The notes below the pieces were generated by a model. It was not told the origin of the DNA. It saw nothing but the letters and a program-made list of their open reading frames with translations, and made no database searches. Shown here piece by piece: positions 34,399 through 42,898 of a stretch of DNA of 64,000 nucleotides. Made by a program: the position numbers and the translations under genes. This stretch comes from JABMPR01 sp964508765 (GTDB taxonomy: Bacteria > Fidelibacterota > UBA8477 > JABMPR01), in assembly GCA_964508765.1 (NCBI GenBank), contig CAZDVD010000003.1:79467-143466 (forward strand), given 5' to 3'. How positions within the stretch are numbered: position 1 is the stretch's first letter; each line of letters opens with the position of its first letter.

Positions 34399-35360
34399 AG
34401 AAAAAACTGACTGATATCCGTTTCACCGGTAAGCGCCATCAATAAGCGCTCCACACCAATAGCAATGCCTCCTGTTGGAGGCATTTTTCCAACGGCTTCA
34501 ATAAAATCCATATCAATGGGATGTGGAGAATAACCAAGCGCTTCTCGCTCTTGATTCGCATTTTCAAAACGCTTGAGTTGCTCCTTAGAATCTGTTAATT
34601 CACTGAATGCATTGCCAATTTCCACTCCTTTGATGTAAAGCTCGAAGCGTTCTGCCCAGATATTTTGGGGTTCTTTGAGCTTTGAGAGAGCAGCCATGAA
34701 AGCTGGATAATCGAATACAATTTCGGGACGGTTTTGTCCCAGAAGGGGTTCGATCAATTTTAGCCAGATGCGGAAGAAAATATCTTCGAATGTATCATCT
34801 GACGGGATCTGTTCAGATAAGACCTCCGAGGCGGTCGCACGCCAGAATTCGAGATCCTTTAGACCGGATTCAAGATCGATACCTGCATATGTCTTGAAAC
34901 AGTCTTTTATCGTCGTTCGCTTCATGGATTTCGTCCAATACTCTCCCTCAGACAGGGGTAAGGCATTGAAGTGTTTGGCCAGATATTCAAGCAAAACCTC
35001 CACATCCTCCATGATCTGGAGATATGAACCAGGACGATACCACTCCAGCATGTTGAACTCAGGGTGATGTTGTGGACCCAGCTCTCCCTGATTCCGAAAG
35101 ACACGTGCAATTTCAAAGACCTTCTCAAACCCCGCACCCAGAGCCTTCTTGATGGCAAATTCAGGTGAAGTTGGCAGGTGAAGAACCTCTTCAGAACCAT
35201 CATGTCGTACATATCTGGTGGCAAAACTATGGAGATGTACTTCCATCCCAGGAGAATGTACCAATAGGGGTGTCTCTATCTCGAAAAAATCCTGTTCTGT
35301 AAAAAATTCACGGATGAGATTTATGAATTTACGCTTCTGCTGGAGCCTCAGTTGATTCAT
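34368..35360 (-). CDS. epmA: EF-P lysine ligase EpmA (GenX/PoxA, LysRS-like)
   Basis: The 330-residue protein is the class II lysyl-tRNA synthetase catalytic core alone, without the anticodon-binding domain. Motif 2 (FEIARVFRNQGELGPQHHPEFNMLEWY) and motif 3 (GGIAIGVERLLMALTG) are intact. EpmA attaches beta-lysine to a conserved Lys of elongation factor P so ribosomes pass polyproline stretches. The usual partner EpmB (lysine aminomutase) and EF-P are not in the window. The start MNQLRLQQKRKFINLIREFF is standard. It overlaps the lipoprotein gene end by 31 bases. Confidence 0.88.
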   Translation of the reverse strand: MNQLRLQQKRKFINLIREFFTEQDFFEIETPLLVHSPGMEVHLHSFATRYVRHDGSEEVLHLPTSPEFAIKKALGAGFEKVFEIARVFRNQGELGPQHHPEFNMLEWYRPGSYLQIMEDVEVLLEYLAKHFNALPLSEGEYWTKSMKRTTIKDCFKTYAGIDLESGLKDLEFWRATASEVLSEQIPSDDTFEDIFFRIWLKLIEPLLGQNRPEIVFDYPAFMAALSKLKEPQNIWAERFELYIKGVEIGNAFSELTDSKEQLKRFENANQEREALGYSPHPIDMDFIEAVGKMPPTGGIAIGVERLLMALTGETDISQFFLYPVTEAKRR

Positions 35361-35465
35361 GCCGACAATATGTCGATACTGAATTCAAATTCAAACACTT
35401 CGAGCTAATATGATTGTCATCAGTAATACTTCTTTATGAATGTCATTCCTGATTTATTTTGAGAA

Positions 35466-37148
35466 ATGAAAAATTCGCAAATAAGTGATAGAATAAAACG
35501 TCTCGCAGCTATGATGACACTTCTGGAAGAAAATCCTTTCAAGATCAGAAATTTTGAAAATGCAGCGCGCATTGTCCGGGATCATAATGAAGATATGGGT
35601 GTGCTCGTCGATGAGGATCGGCTGAAAGATGTTCCAGGTGTAGGGAAAACGTTAGCCTATGTCATTATGTACTATGCCAAGGCTGGCACCGTTGGTTTGG
35701 AACAGGAGCTGAAAGCCCAACTTCCTGAGGGTTTACCTGACCTGCTTGATTTGCCCGATCTGGGTATGAAGAAGGTTCAATCACTCTGGCAAGATTATGA
35801 AATCACCAACCTGGAAGCACTAAAAAAAGCCTGTGAAGCAAATACTCTCGCCGACATGAAGGGATTTGGCGCCAAGTTGCAGGTGAAACTCATGAATGCC
35901 ATCTCATTCCAGGAAAAACACGCCAGAGATTTTTATCTGGATACCGCATTGTTTGTTGCTCAGGAATGGATGGACAGATTAAAGCCATTGAAGGGTATCA
36001 CTCGAATCGAGTTGACTGGCAAACTGAGACGAGGTGACAAGCTCATCCAGTCCTGTGAATTTCTTATTGAGGCAGATGCATCAGAATTAATTGCTGAATT
36101 AAATGATCAATTTGATTGTGGACTATCAGATTCAGAGCCTCTTATAATCAAGGATAAATCAGGTTTGCCAATTCATTTTTGGGTTTGTAAACCTGAGGCC
36201 TTCGCAGCTGAACAACTTATTCGTACAGGGGGTGAAGTATATTCGGAAAAACTCCTGGATAGATTTGGCGATGACGCCGAATCAGCCATCAAATCTCTTG
36301 CTCGAGTTCAGGGCTCTCCCAGTGAAAAGGAGCTCTGCAAATCCATTGATATCCAGTGGATTGAACCTGAATTGAGAGATGTGTACAATCAATATCCAGA
36401 AGACTTTGAACTGATTGCCCAGGAGCATATAAAAGGTGCTTTTCATGCCCATTCGACCTGGAGTGATGGTCGGAATTCTCTCGAGGAGATGGCACAGGCA
36501 TCCCGCGATCTGGGATACCAATATCTTGGTATCAGTGAACATTCACAGGCCGCCTACTATGCCAATGGTTTAAAACCTGACCGAGTCAAAGCTCAATGGG
36601 ACCGTATCGATGAGCTAAACGATCAATCCAAGGATTTTCACATTTTCAAGGGCATTGAAGCTGACATATTAAGTGATGGTAGTTTAGACTATGATGAAGA
36701 ACTCCTCGCGGGTTTCGATTTTGTAATTGCCTCCATTCACAGTCATTTTCATCTGGATCCAGTCAAACAAACTGATCGGATTGTTAGAGCCCTCCAGAGT
36801 CCTTTTACCACCATCCTCGGACATCCAACGGGCAGAATGCTCATGGCTAGACCAGGGTACAATCCTGACCTTACAACGCTTATAGATGTGGCAGCTGAGA
36901 ATGACAAACTGATTGAGATAAATACCACACCGAAGCGGCTTGATCTGGATTGGACATATCTAGAATATGCCAAAGGTAAGGGTTTAAAAATTTCCATTGA
37001 TCCTGATGCTCACAGTATCAGGGGACTTCAGACAATCCACCTGGGAGTCCTCTTGGCACGCAAGGGGGGCTTTACATCAAGTGAGGTTTTGAATACACTC
37101 GATGTGGTTGAGATGAAAAAATATTTACAGGATCGGAGAGTTCGATGA
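35466..37148 (+). CDS. PolX-like protein: degenerate pol-beta domain with intact PHP domain
   Basis: The 560-residue protein has the PolX layout: two helix-hairpin-helix regions (DVPGVGKTLAY, DLPDLGMKKVQ), a pol-beta-type palm (about 180-260) and a C-terminal PHP phosphoesterase (about 325-555). PHP metal ligands are all present: HAHSTWSDG (H327, H329), SEHS, GIEADIL, SIHSHF, LGHPTGR, PDAHS. In the palm, GKLRRGDKLIQSCEFL replaces GSxRRG..GDIDxL: Ser196 and Glu198 stand where two catalytic Asp should be, and LPIHFWV lacks the third. So it is probably an exonuclease/phosphatase in repair, not a polymerase. It is overlapped by nth. Confidence 0.82.
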   Translation: MKNSQISDRIKRLAAMMTLLEENPFKIRNFENAARIVRDHNEDMGVLVDEDRLKDVPGVGKTLAYVIMYYAKAGTVGLEQELKAQLPEGLPDLLDLPDLGMKKVQSLWQDYEITNLEALKKACEANTLADMKGFGAKLQVKLMNAISFQEKHARDFYLDTALFVAQEWMDRLKPLKGITRIELTGKLRRGDKLIQSCEFLIEADASELIAELNDQFDCGLSDSEPLIIKDKSGLPIHFWVCKPEAFAAEQLIRTGGEVYSEKLLDRFGDDAESAIKSLARVQGSPSEKELCKSIDIQWIEPELRDVYNQYPEDFELIAQEHIKGAFHAHSTWSDGRNSLEEMAQASRDLGYQYLGISEHSQAAYYANGLKPDRVKAQWDRIDELNDQSKDFHIFKGIEADILSDGSLDYDEELLAGFDFVIASIHSHFHLDPVKQTDRIVRALQSPFTTILGHPTGRMLMARPGYNPDLTTLIDVAAENDKLIEINTTPKRLDLDWTYLEYAKGKGLKISIDPDAHSIRGLQTIHLGVLLARKGGFTSSEVLNTLDVVEMKKYLQDRRVR

Positions 37149-37813
37149 GAGAATTGCTGAAGAACAAGCGAGCAAGGATGCAGAAGATTATCGACATCCT
37201 CTACGAAACATATCCCAACTCAAAATGTAGCCTGGAACATCGATCGCCCTTTCAGCTACTCATTTCTACCATGCTTTCTGCCCAATGTACCGATGAACGG
37301 GTGAACATGGTCACACCCAAATTATTCGAACACTATCCTACAGCCGAGAGCATGGCCAGCGCACCAGTTGATCATCTCGCAGAATTGGTCCGATCCACAG
37401 GGTTTTTTAATAGCAAATCAAGAAACATGAGTGCTTGTGCACAAACCCTCATGCAAGAGCATGAAGGGGAAGTTCCAGCAGATTTAGATGCCCTCGTGAA
37501 GCTCCCGGGAGTCGGTCGCAAGACAGCCAATGTGGTCCTGGGAACAGCCTTTCACATACCCGGCCTGGTGGTTGATACCCATGTCATTCGGATATCCAAC
37601 CTTTTGAGAATGACCAACCAGAAGGATGCAGTTAAAATTGAAATGGAACTCCAGAAAATCATTGAGAAGGAACATTGGGTCATGTTTACCCACCTCATTA
37701 TTGATCATGGCAGAGCAGTCTGTATTGCACGCCGACCCCAATGTCACATCTGTGTTTTGGCTGAATTTTGTCCCAGTGTCCTACCTGAGGAAGCCATAAA
37801 CAAAAAGAATTAG
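37145..37813 (+). CDS. nth: Endonuclease III
   Basis: The 222-residue base-excision repair glycosylase/AP lyase has the helix-hairpin-helix LPGVGRKTANVVLG with the catalytic Lys, Asp in VVDTHVIRIS, and the C-terminal [4Fe-4S] cysteines CX6CX2CX5C (CIARRPQCHICVLAEFC). It removes oxidised pyrimidines and cuts the abasic site. ATGA overlaps the PolX-like gene, giving translational coupling and a shared repair role. Confidence 0.95.
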   Translation: MRELLKNKRARMQKIIDILYETYPNSKCSLEHRSPFQLLISTMLSAQCTDERVNMVTPKLFEHYPTAESMASAPVDHLAELVRSTGFFNSKSRNMSACAQTLMQEHEGEVPADLDALVKLPGVGRKTANVVLGTAFHIPGLVVDTHVIRISNLLRMTNQKDAVKIEMELQKIIEKEHWVMFTHLIIDHGRAVCIARRPQCHICVLAEFCPSVLPEEAINKKN

Positions 37814-37815
37814 TC

Positions 37816-38091
37816 ATGGATACATCAACTGCATTTAGAATATCGGGAAAAGTCCAAGGGGTTGGTTTTAGATATTTTGTTCAAACCACGGCTCGGCAAT
37901 TAGGACTCTCAGGCTGGGTTAAGAATTATTCTGATGGCTCAGTTATTGGGGTGGCTGAAGGCGAACACGGCTTGATTGTGGCTTTTCTCAAAGAGTTGAA
38001 AGTTGGCAATAGGTGGTCCCGGGTTGAGGAGATTGAGAATCAGCCTCAGGGCTATAGTGGAGAGTTCAAAAGTTTTGAAATTCGGTATTAG
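37816..38091 (+). CDS. acyP: Acylphosphatase
   Basis: A 91-residue enzyme with the active-site loop KVQGVGFRYFVQ (Arg19) and the catalytic Asn37 in GWVKNYSDGSV. It hydrolyses acyl phosphates in the cytoplasm. The gene starts 2 bases after nth. Length matches the family (about 90-100). Confidence 0.94.
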   Translation: MDTSTAFRISGKVQGVGFRYFVQTTARQLGLSGWVKNYSDGSVIGVAEGEHGLIVAFLKELKVGNRWSRVEEIENQPQGYSGEFKSFEIRY

Positions 38092-38144
38092 GAAACTGAG
38101 GGGGCTTTAATTATTTATGATGAAGAATTGGAAGAGGTTATGGT

Positions 38145-38501
38145 ATGAAGCCAATATTTTATGATAAAAAAACATGTGGGACCTGTAAAAAGGCACAGAT
38201 GTACCTGAATGAAAGTAAGGTTGCATTTGAAAAGGTGGATATCATAAACAGCCCTCCCAGTCGCGAGCTTCTGGAAAAATTCATCGATGCAAACGATGTT
38301 AAACCCTACTTAAATTCACGGTCAACCATTTATCGTGAATTGAAACTGGGACAGAATCTTCCAGATAAAACCAAAGCGATTAAGCTGATGCTTCAAGATC
38401 CCAATCTCATCAAAAGACCTTTTATTGTGAGGGGAGATGTTGGTTCGTTTGGATTTACTTCAAATGAGTTTGATGCAAAGTGGGGCACTTCGAATAAGTA
38501 A
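38145..38501 (+). CDS. ArsC/Spx-family thioredoxin-fold protein
   Basis: A 118-residue protein with the CGTCKK motif (C11, C14) near the N-terminus and LIKRPFIVRGD near the end, which is the ArsC-type Arg-Pro anion or contact motif. The CxxC rather than CX5R places it with Spx/ArsC-related (YffB-like) proteins. It may be a thiol-redox or regulatory protein, or an arsenate reductase; the sequence does not decide. It follows acyP and precedes the PC4-like gene in the same run. Confidence 0.82.
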   Translation: MKPIFYDKKTCGTCKKAQMYLNESKVAFEKVDIINSPPSRELLEKFIDANDVKPYLNSRSTIYRELKLGQNLPDKTKAIKLMLQDPNLIKRPFIVRGDVGSFGFTSNEFDAKWGTSNK

Positions 38502-38527
38502 ATTTTGAACTAAGAAAAGGATAAATA

Positions 38528-38758
38528 ATGGAAAAGATTATTGGTGAAGTAGAGAGAAGTGAAACGGAAAAGATTATCATTCAGGTCAAAGAATTCAAGG
38601 GTCGCACCTATGTAGATTTCAGAATTCATTATCTGGCTGACGAAGATGAATGGCGTCCAACCCAGAAGGGTATCACAGTAGCTCCTGCTTTGTGGGAAGA
38701 CTTCAAAAAACACGTCGAAGAAGCTAACAAATTCCTCGGCGAAGAAGGTTTGATCTAA
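38528..38758 (+). CDS. PC4/YdbC-like ssDNA-binding protein
   Basis: A 76-residue protein matching the transcriptional coactivator PC4 fold: EKIIIQVKEFKGRTYVDFRIHYL, then EWRPTQKGITVAPALWEDFKKHVEEANKFL, a strand-rich part followed by a helix. Family members bind single-stranded DNA as dimers. Its gene lies just after the ArsC-like gene, with an RBS AAAAGG. The last 4 bases overlap the convergent fetB gene. The role here is unknown. Confidence 0.82.
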   Translation: MEKIIGEVERSETEKIIIQVKEFKGRTYVDFRIHYLADEDEWRPTQKGITVAPALWEDFKKHVEEANKFLGEEGLI

Positions 38759-39567
38759 CTCTTCTCCCTCAGCAGCTCACGCTTGAGCTGTAATCTTGGT
38801 GTAAAAAATTGACGGTATACGATGGCCAGCATAATCATGTTGGCCATAGTTGCTGTTGTAAACCACATGTACATTATCATGATCTGATATCGCACCGCAA
38901 TAATCGGATCAATTCCGGCTAGAATCTGACCGGTCATCACACCAGGGAGCTGTACCAATCCCACCGTCATCATGGCATTGATGTTAGGGATTAGTGCAGC
39001 GTGTATGGAAGCCTTCATGGCATCATAGACAGCCAGTTTTGGCGTGGCACCAAGCGCCAGGAGGGTTTCAATTTCCTTCTCACGATGTTTTAGCTCACCT
39101 ACAAATCGATTGGCCGTCAATGCGGTTGAATTGAGGCCATTGCCAATGATCATTCCTCCAATGGGAATAGCCGCGTAGGGAGAGTACCAGGGCTTCACGT
39201 CTAGAATAAAGAGCAGAATGGTCCCCAGGATGAGGATAGCAGCACTCAGCAAGGCTACGAACATGGCAAGGAAGAAATGCGGGATTTCATTCTTCTGTCG
39301 TCGCGTCCCCTCATAACTGGCAATCACGATCATGATCAAGAGCAGCATGAGCATAAACGCCCAATGTTGCTGATCAAAAAAATAGGTTAACACATAACCC
39401 ATGAGGGTCAATTGAACAAAGGTTCGTAGCGTTCCAATGAGGAGTGTGTTCTCCAGACCCAGTTTCCATTTCTTGATTAAAAATAGCGAAAACGCAATAA
39501 ACAGGAGTGATACCAGTAGATCGTTCCAACTTAGGACGTAAAAATCAGGTCGCATCGTTGACCTCAT
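38755..39567 (-). CDS. fetB: FetB-like ABC transporter permease (UPF0014)
   Basis: The 270-residue permease has about seven helices. The family blocks are LENTLLIGTLRTFVQLTLMGYVL, IASYEGTRRQKN, IPIGGMIIGNGLNSTALTANRF, REKEIETLLALGATP, and IPNINAMMTVGLVQLPGVMTGQILAGIDP. With FetA it is thought to export iron and help resist oxidative stress. It overlaps fetA by 23 bases, and the 3' end touches the PC4-like gene on the other strand. Confidence 0.9.
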   Translation of the reverse strand: MRSTMRPDFYVLSWNDLLVSLLFIAFSLFLIKKWKLGLENTLLIGTLRTFVQLTLMGYVLTYFFDQQHWAFMLMLLLIMIVIASYEGTRRQKNEIPHFFLAMFVALLSAAILILGTILLFILDVKPWYSPYAAIPIGGMIIGNGLNSTALTANRFVGELKHREKEIETLLALGATPKLAVYDAMKASIHAALIPNINAMMTVGLVQLPGVMTGQILAGIDPIIAVRYQIMIMYMWFTTATMANMIMLAIVYRQFFTPRLQLKRELLREKS

Positions 39568-40282
39568 TCTTTAACAAGCCGGCTTCTTCGAAGGCGCGGG
39601 ATTTATCTAGAGTCTTAAAGTTACCATCACCAATAATTTTCCCATGAGATAAAATAATAACCCGCTTGGCATAGCGACGCATGAGCATGTGATCATGAGA
39701 GACAGCGATGACCGTTAATTCCAATTCTTTTCTGAGTATTTCGATCTGATCCATGATTTCGCGAGCAAGTTTTGAATCCAGATTAGAGGTAGGTTCATCA
39801 AGCAGGAGTACCTGAGGATGATTCAGTAGGGTTCGCGCCAGAGCAAGTCTCTGTTGCTCTCCTCCTGATAGATCCCGAGCATGCTGGGTCAATTTGATGT
39901 CGACCAGACCCACCTGATCCAGAGCGGCTATAATTTCATGATCTAAAGTTTGTGAAATTTTTGAATCCCAGCGGCCTGCTATCAATAGATTTTCCCTGAC
40001 AGTGCCCTCAAAGACAATGGGATTTTGGAAAAGGACACCTACGTTTTTTCGCAGTGCTTGTATATCTGAATCAATATCCAAACCCCGAAAGGTGATGTCA
40101 CCCTGGCTTGGGCTGGTCAGGGCATTGAACATCCGCAATAGGGAGCTTTTTCCAGCCCCCGAAGCACCAATGACAGCTACAAACTCACCTTTGGAAATTT
40201 CAAAATTAAGCTCCTGCAGGATGTGCAAATCAGCAACCCTAAGATGCACATCTTTAAACTGAAATATCACATCATTTTCCAT
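39545..40282 (-). CDS. fetA: FetA-like ABC transporter ATP-binding protein
   Basis: A 245-residue ATPase with Walker A GASGAGKSSLLR, the signature LSGGEQQRLALARTLL, Walker B VLLLDEPTSNLD and the His switch in VSHDHMLM. Pairing with the UPF0014 permease identifies it as FetA, which energises iron export. It is the first gene of the two-gene leftward operon and diverges from the glutaryl-CoA-dehydrogenase-like gene; a promoter must lie in 40283-40402. Confidence 0.9.
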   Translation of the reverse strand: MENDVIFQFKDVHLRVADLHILQELNFEISKGEFVAVIGASGAGKSSLLRMFNALTSPSQGDITFRGLDIDSDIQALRKNVGVLFQNPIVFEGTVRENLLIAGRWDSKISQTLDHEIIAALDQVGLVDIKLTQHARDLSGGEQQRLALARTLLNHPQVLLLDEPTSNLDSKLAREIMDQIEILRKELELTVIAVSHDHMLMRRYAKRVIILSHGKIIGDGNFKTLDKSRAFEEAGLLKNEVNDAT

Positions 40283-40402
40283 GGGCTAATTATATGCGAT
40301 ACTGATGCAGAAAGAAGTGATATATGACATCCCTGCGTTTGTGTTTTTTGTTTGCCTGATTTTTACAGGGTTTACCTTTGCGGCTGAAATTGGAGAACCT
40401 TC

Positions 40403-41578
40403 ATGGCTTTAAAAATAGTTGGACCAGATTTTTTCGATTTATCAGCACTTCTCTCTGAAGAGGAGATAGCTGTTCAAAATATGACCCATGAATGGGTACA
40501 AAATCGTTTTCGTCCCCTCATCGCAACACACTACAGGGAGGGCAGCTTTCCTTTTGAATTACAGGCGGAAATGGGTGAAATGGGTTTCTTTGGTTCTACC
40601 CTTCCTGAAAAATATGGTACTGCTGGGATTAATGGGGTGGCTTACGGCTTGATGATGCAGGAACTGGAGCGCGGAGATTCAGGTCTACGCAGTTTTGCAT
40701 CGGTTCAAGGATCACTGGTGATGTGGCCCATCTGGAAATATGGTTCAGAGGAACAAAAGGATAAATGGCTCCCACTGCTTGCTTCAGGCGAGAGCGTTGG
40801 TTGTTTTGGACTTACAGAACCAGACTATGGTTCAAACCCTGGTGGAATGATCACTGGAGTGAAGCAAGATGGTGACCACTTCGTTCTCAATGGCACCAAG
40901 ATGTGGATTACCAACTCACCCGTAGCTGATGTAGCTGTAATCTGGGCTAAAGATGAAGCAGGTGAAGTCAAAGGATTCCTTGTTGAGCGGGGTATCCCTG
41001 GATTTGAGACCCCTGAAATAAAAGGCAAATTATCACTAAGAGCATCTGTGACAGGTGAAATTGTTCTGAACAATTGCAGAATTCCATTGGAAAACAAACT
41101 CCCTGAGGCTAATGGTCTCAAAGCACCTCTCAGTTGTCTGACTCAAGCCCGCTATGGTATCAACTGGGGTGTTATGGGCGCGGCCATAGCTTGTTATGAA
41201 GAAGCTGTGAATTACGCCAAAACCCGCATCCAATTTGACAAACCCATCGCTGCGTTTCAATTGACCCAGCAAAAGCTGGCCGAAATGCTGAACGAAATCA
41301 CAAAAGCTCAATTTTTAACCCTGCAGCTCGGTCGGCTCAAAGACAGAGAGACACTGAATCATAAGCAGGTCAGTCTGGTTAAAATGAACAATGTTCGTAT
41401 GGCCATCGAGATTGCACGTTCTGCTCGTAGCATCCTGGGTGCTAGTGGGATTACAGATGAGTACGTTTCCATGCGGCATGCTGCCAACCTGGAATCAGTA
41501 CTCACTTATGAGGGAACTCATGAGATGCACACACTGGTTGTTGGAGAAAGCATCACCGGCATACCTGCCTATCGTTGA
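40403..41578 (+). CDS. gcdH: Glutaryl-CoA dehydrogenase-like acyl-CoA dehydrogenase
   Basis: The 391-residue enzyme follows the GCDH pattern: LERGDSGLRSFASVQGSLVMWPI, CFGLTEPDYGSNPGGM, MWITNSPVADVAVIWAKDEAGEVKGFLVERG, LSLRASVTGEIVL, ARYGINWGVMGAAIACYE, and the catalytic Glu in TYEGTHEMHTLVVGESITGIPA. It oxidises and decarboxylates glutaryl-CoA to crotonyl-CoA, a step in lysine and aromatic breakdown, handing electrons to an ETF. Related non-decarboxylating enzymes cannot be excluded. It is a single gene before galE. Confidence 0.88.
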   Translation: MALKIVGPDFFDLSALLSEEEIAVQNMTHEWVQNRFRPLIATHYREGSFPFELQAEMGEMGFFGSTLPEKYGTAGINGVAYGLMMQELERGDSGLRSFASVQGSLVMWPIWKYGSEEQKDKWLPLLASGESVGCFGLTEPDYGSNPGGMITGVKQDGDHFVLNGTKMWITNSPVADVAVIWAKDEAGEVKGFLVERGIPGFETPEIKGKLSLRASVTGEIVLNNCRIPLENKLPEANGLKAPLSCLTQARYGINWGVMGAAIACYEEAVNYAKTRIQFDKPIAAFQLTQQKLAEMLNEITKAQFLTLQLGRLKDRETLNHKQVSLVKMNNVRMAIEIARSARSILGASGITDEYVSMRHAANLESVLTYEGTHEMHTLVVGESITGIPAYR

Positions 41579-41642
41579 AACATTGTCTCTACTGAGTCGT
41601 TTAAATCGTACTAATGTTGAATTTTAAGAAGAAAGAAAATCT

Positions 41643-42659
41643 ATGTCTACAATCCTGGTAACTGGTGGAGCTGGATATATCGGTAGCCACACTGTCTTGG
41701 AATTGCTTTCAAAAGGGGATGAGGTTATCGTCATTGACAATCTCTCCAATAGCAGTCGTGAATCCCTCAGGCGCGTTGAAGAACTCACAGGTAAGCAGCC
41801 TGTTTTCTATGAGATCGATTTATTGGATCAGGAAGCTCTGTCAACCCCGTTCCTGAATCATCACATAGATGCCGTCATTCACTTCGCTGGTTTAAAGGCG
41901 GTTGGAGAATCCGTTGAAATCCCCCTCAAATATTATCAGAACAACCTCACGGGAACCTTGAATCTTTTGGAAGAGATGAGAGTCAATGATGTGAAACGTC
42001 TCGTGTTTTCATCTTCGGCTACCGTATATGGTGATCCCCGTTCTGTCCCGATTACTGAAGATTTTCCTGTTTCAGCCACCAACCCATACGGGCGCTCAAA
42101 ACTAATCATTGAAGAAATGTTGGGTGATCTATATGTTTCTGACCCTGGTTGGGACATCGCACTTTTGAGATATTTTAATCCGGTAGGCGCACACATCAGT
42201 GGAAGAATTGGTGAGGATCCCAATGGTATACCCAATAATCTTATGCCCCATATCTCCCAGGTTGCAGTGGGCAAATTGGAGAAATTGTCTGTATATGGCG
42301 ATGACTATGAGACTCGGGATGGCACTGGTGTCCGAGACTATATCCATGTTGTTGATCTAGCCCAGGGGCATCTGAAAGCACTTGATCATTTGAAGACAAA
42401 GCCCGGCTTGGTGACCGTAAATCTTGGGACTGGTCAAGGGTATAGTGTTTTAGAGATGGTTAAAGCATTTGAATCAGCCTCAGGAAAAGCAGTGGCCTAC
42501 CAGATCGTAGAGCGTCGCACCGGTGACATTGCTGAATGTTATGCAGACACCCAAAAAGCTCTGAATGTCCTGAATTGGAAAGCCTCAAAAGGTCTTAAAG
42601 AGATGTGCGATGATGCCTGGCGCTGGCAATCCAACAATCCCCTTGGATATGGCAAATAA
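41643..42659 (+). CDS. galE: UDP-glucose 4-epimerase
   Basis: The 338-residue SDR enzyme has the NAD motif TGGAGYIGSHTVLELL, the active site with SSSATVYG and Tyr-x3-Lys in NPYGRSKLI, and the GalE blocks LRYFNPVGAHISGRIGEDPNGIPNNLMP, RDGTGVRDYIHVVDLA and LGTGQGYSVLE. It interconverts UDP-glucose and UDP-galactose for cell-surface sugars. Length is standard. The 239-bp gap after it holds a 15-base palindrome (ATAGACGTAGTCTAT at 42770) but no gene. Confidence 0.95.
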   Translation: MSTILVTGGAGYIGSHTVLELLSKGDEVIVIDNLSNSSRESLRRVEELTGKQPVFYEIDLLDQEALSTPFLNHHIDAVIHFAGLKAVGESVEIPLKYYQNNLTGTLNLLEEMRVNDVKRLVFSSSATVYGDPRSVPITEDFPVSATNPYGRSKLIIEEMLGDLYVSDPGWDIALLRYFNPVGAHISGRIGEDPNGIPNNLMPHISQVAVGKLEKLSVYGDDYETRDGTGVRDYIHVVDLAQGHLKALDHLKTKPGLVTVNLGTGQGYSVLEMVKAFESASGKAVAYQIVERRTGDIAECYADTQKALNVLNWKASKGLKEMCDDAWRWQSNNPLGYGK

Positions 42660-42898
42660 TTCAGTCGCTCCTCTGAATCCCCTCGCCTAAGAAACTCAGG
42701 GATGTAAAAATGCTAGTTGAGTAAATTTATTTTCAAATCTTTTCAGCTATCATTTCACCAATCAAAATCATAGACGTAGTCTATAGGGTAAAATGTCCCT
42801 GAAATAAATGCCTTAATGTGCTTATACGAGGTGTTGCATTTAGGTGGGTGGCTGAATATTATTCACGACTTGAAATTAAGGAACACTAAAGGAACAGC

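Noticed and set aside
42770..42784. ATAGACGTAGTCTAT palindrome between galE and topA
   Set aside because: It is short and single, with no promoter match; it may be an operator but nothing supports it.
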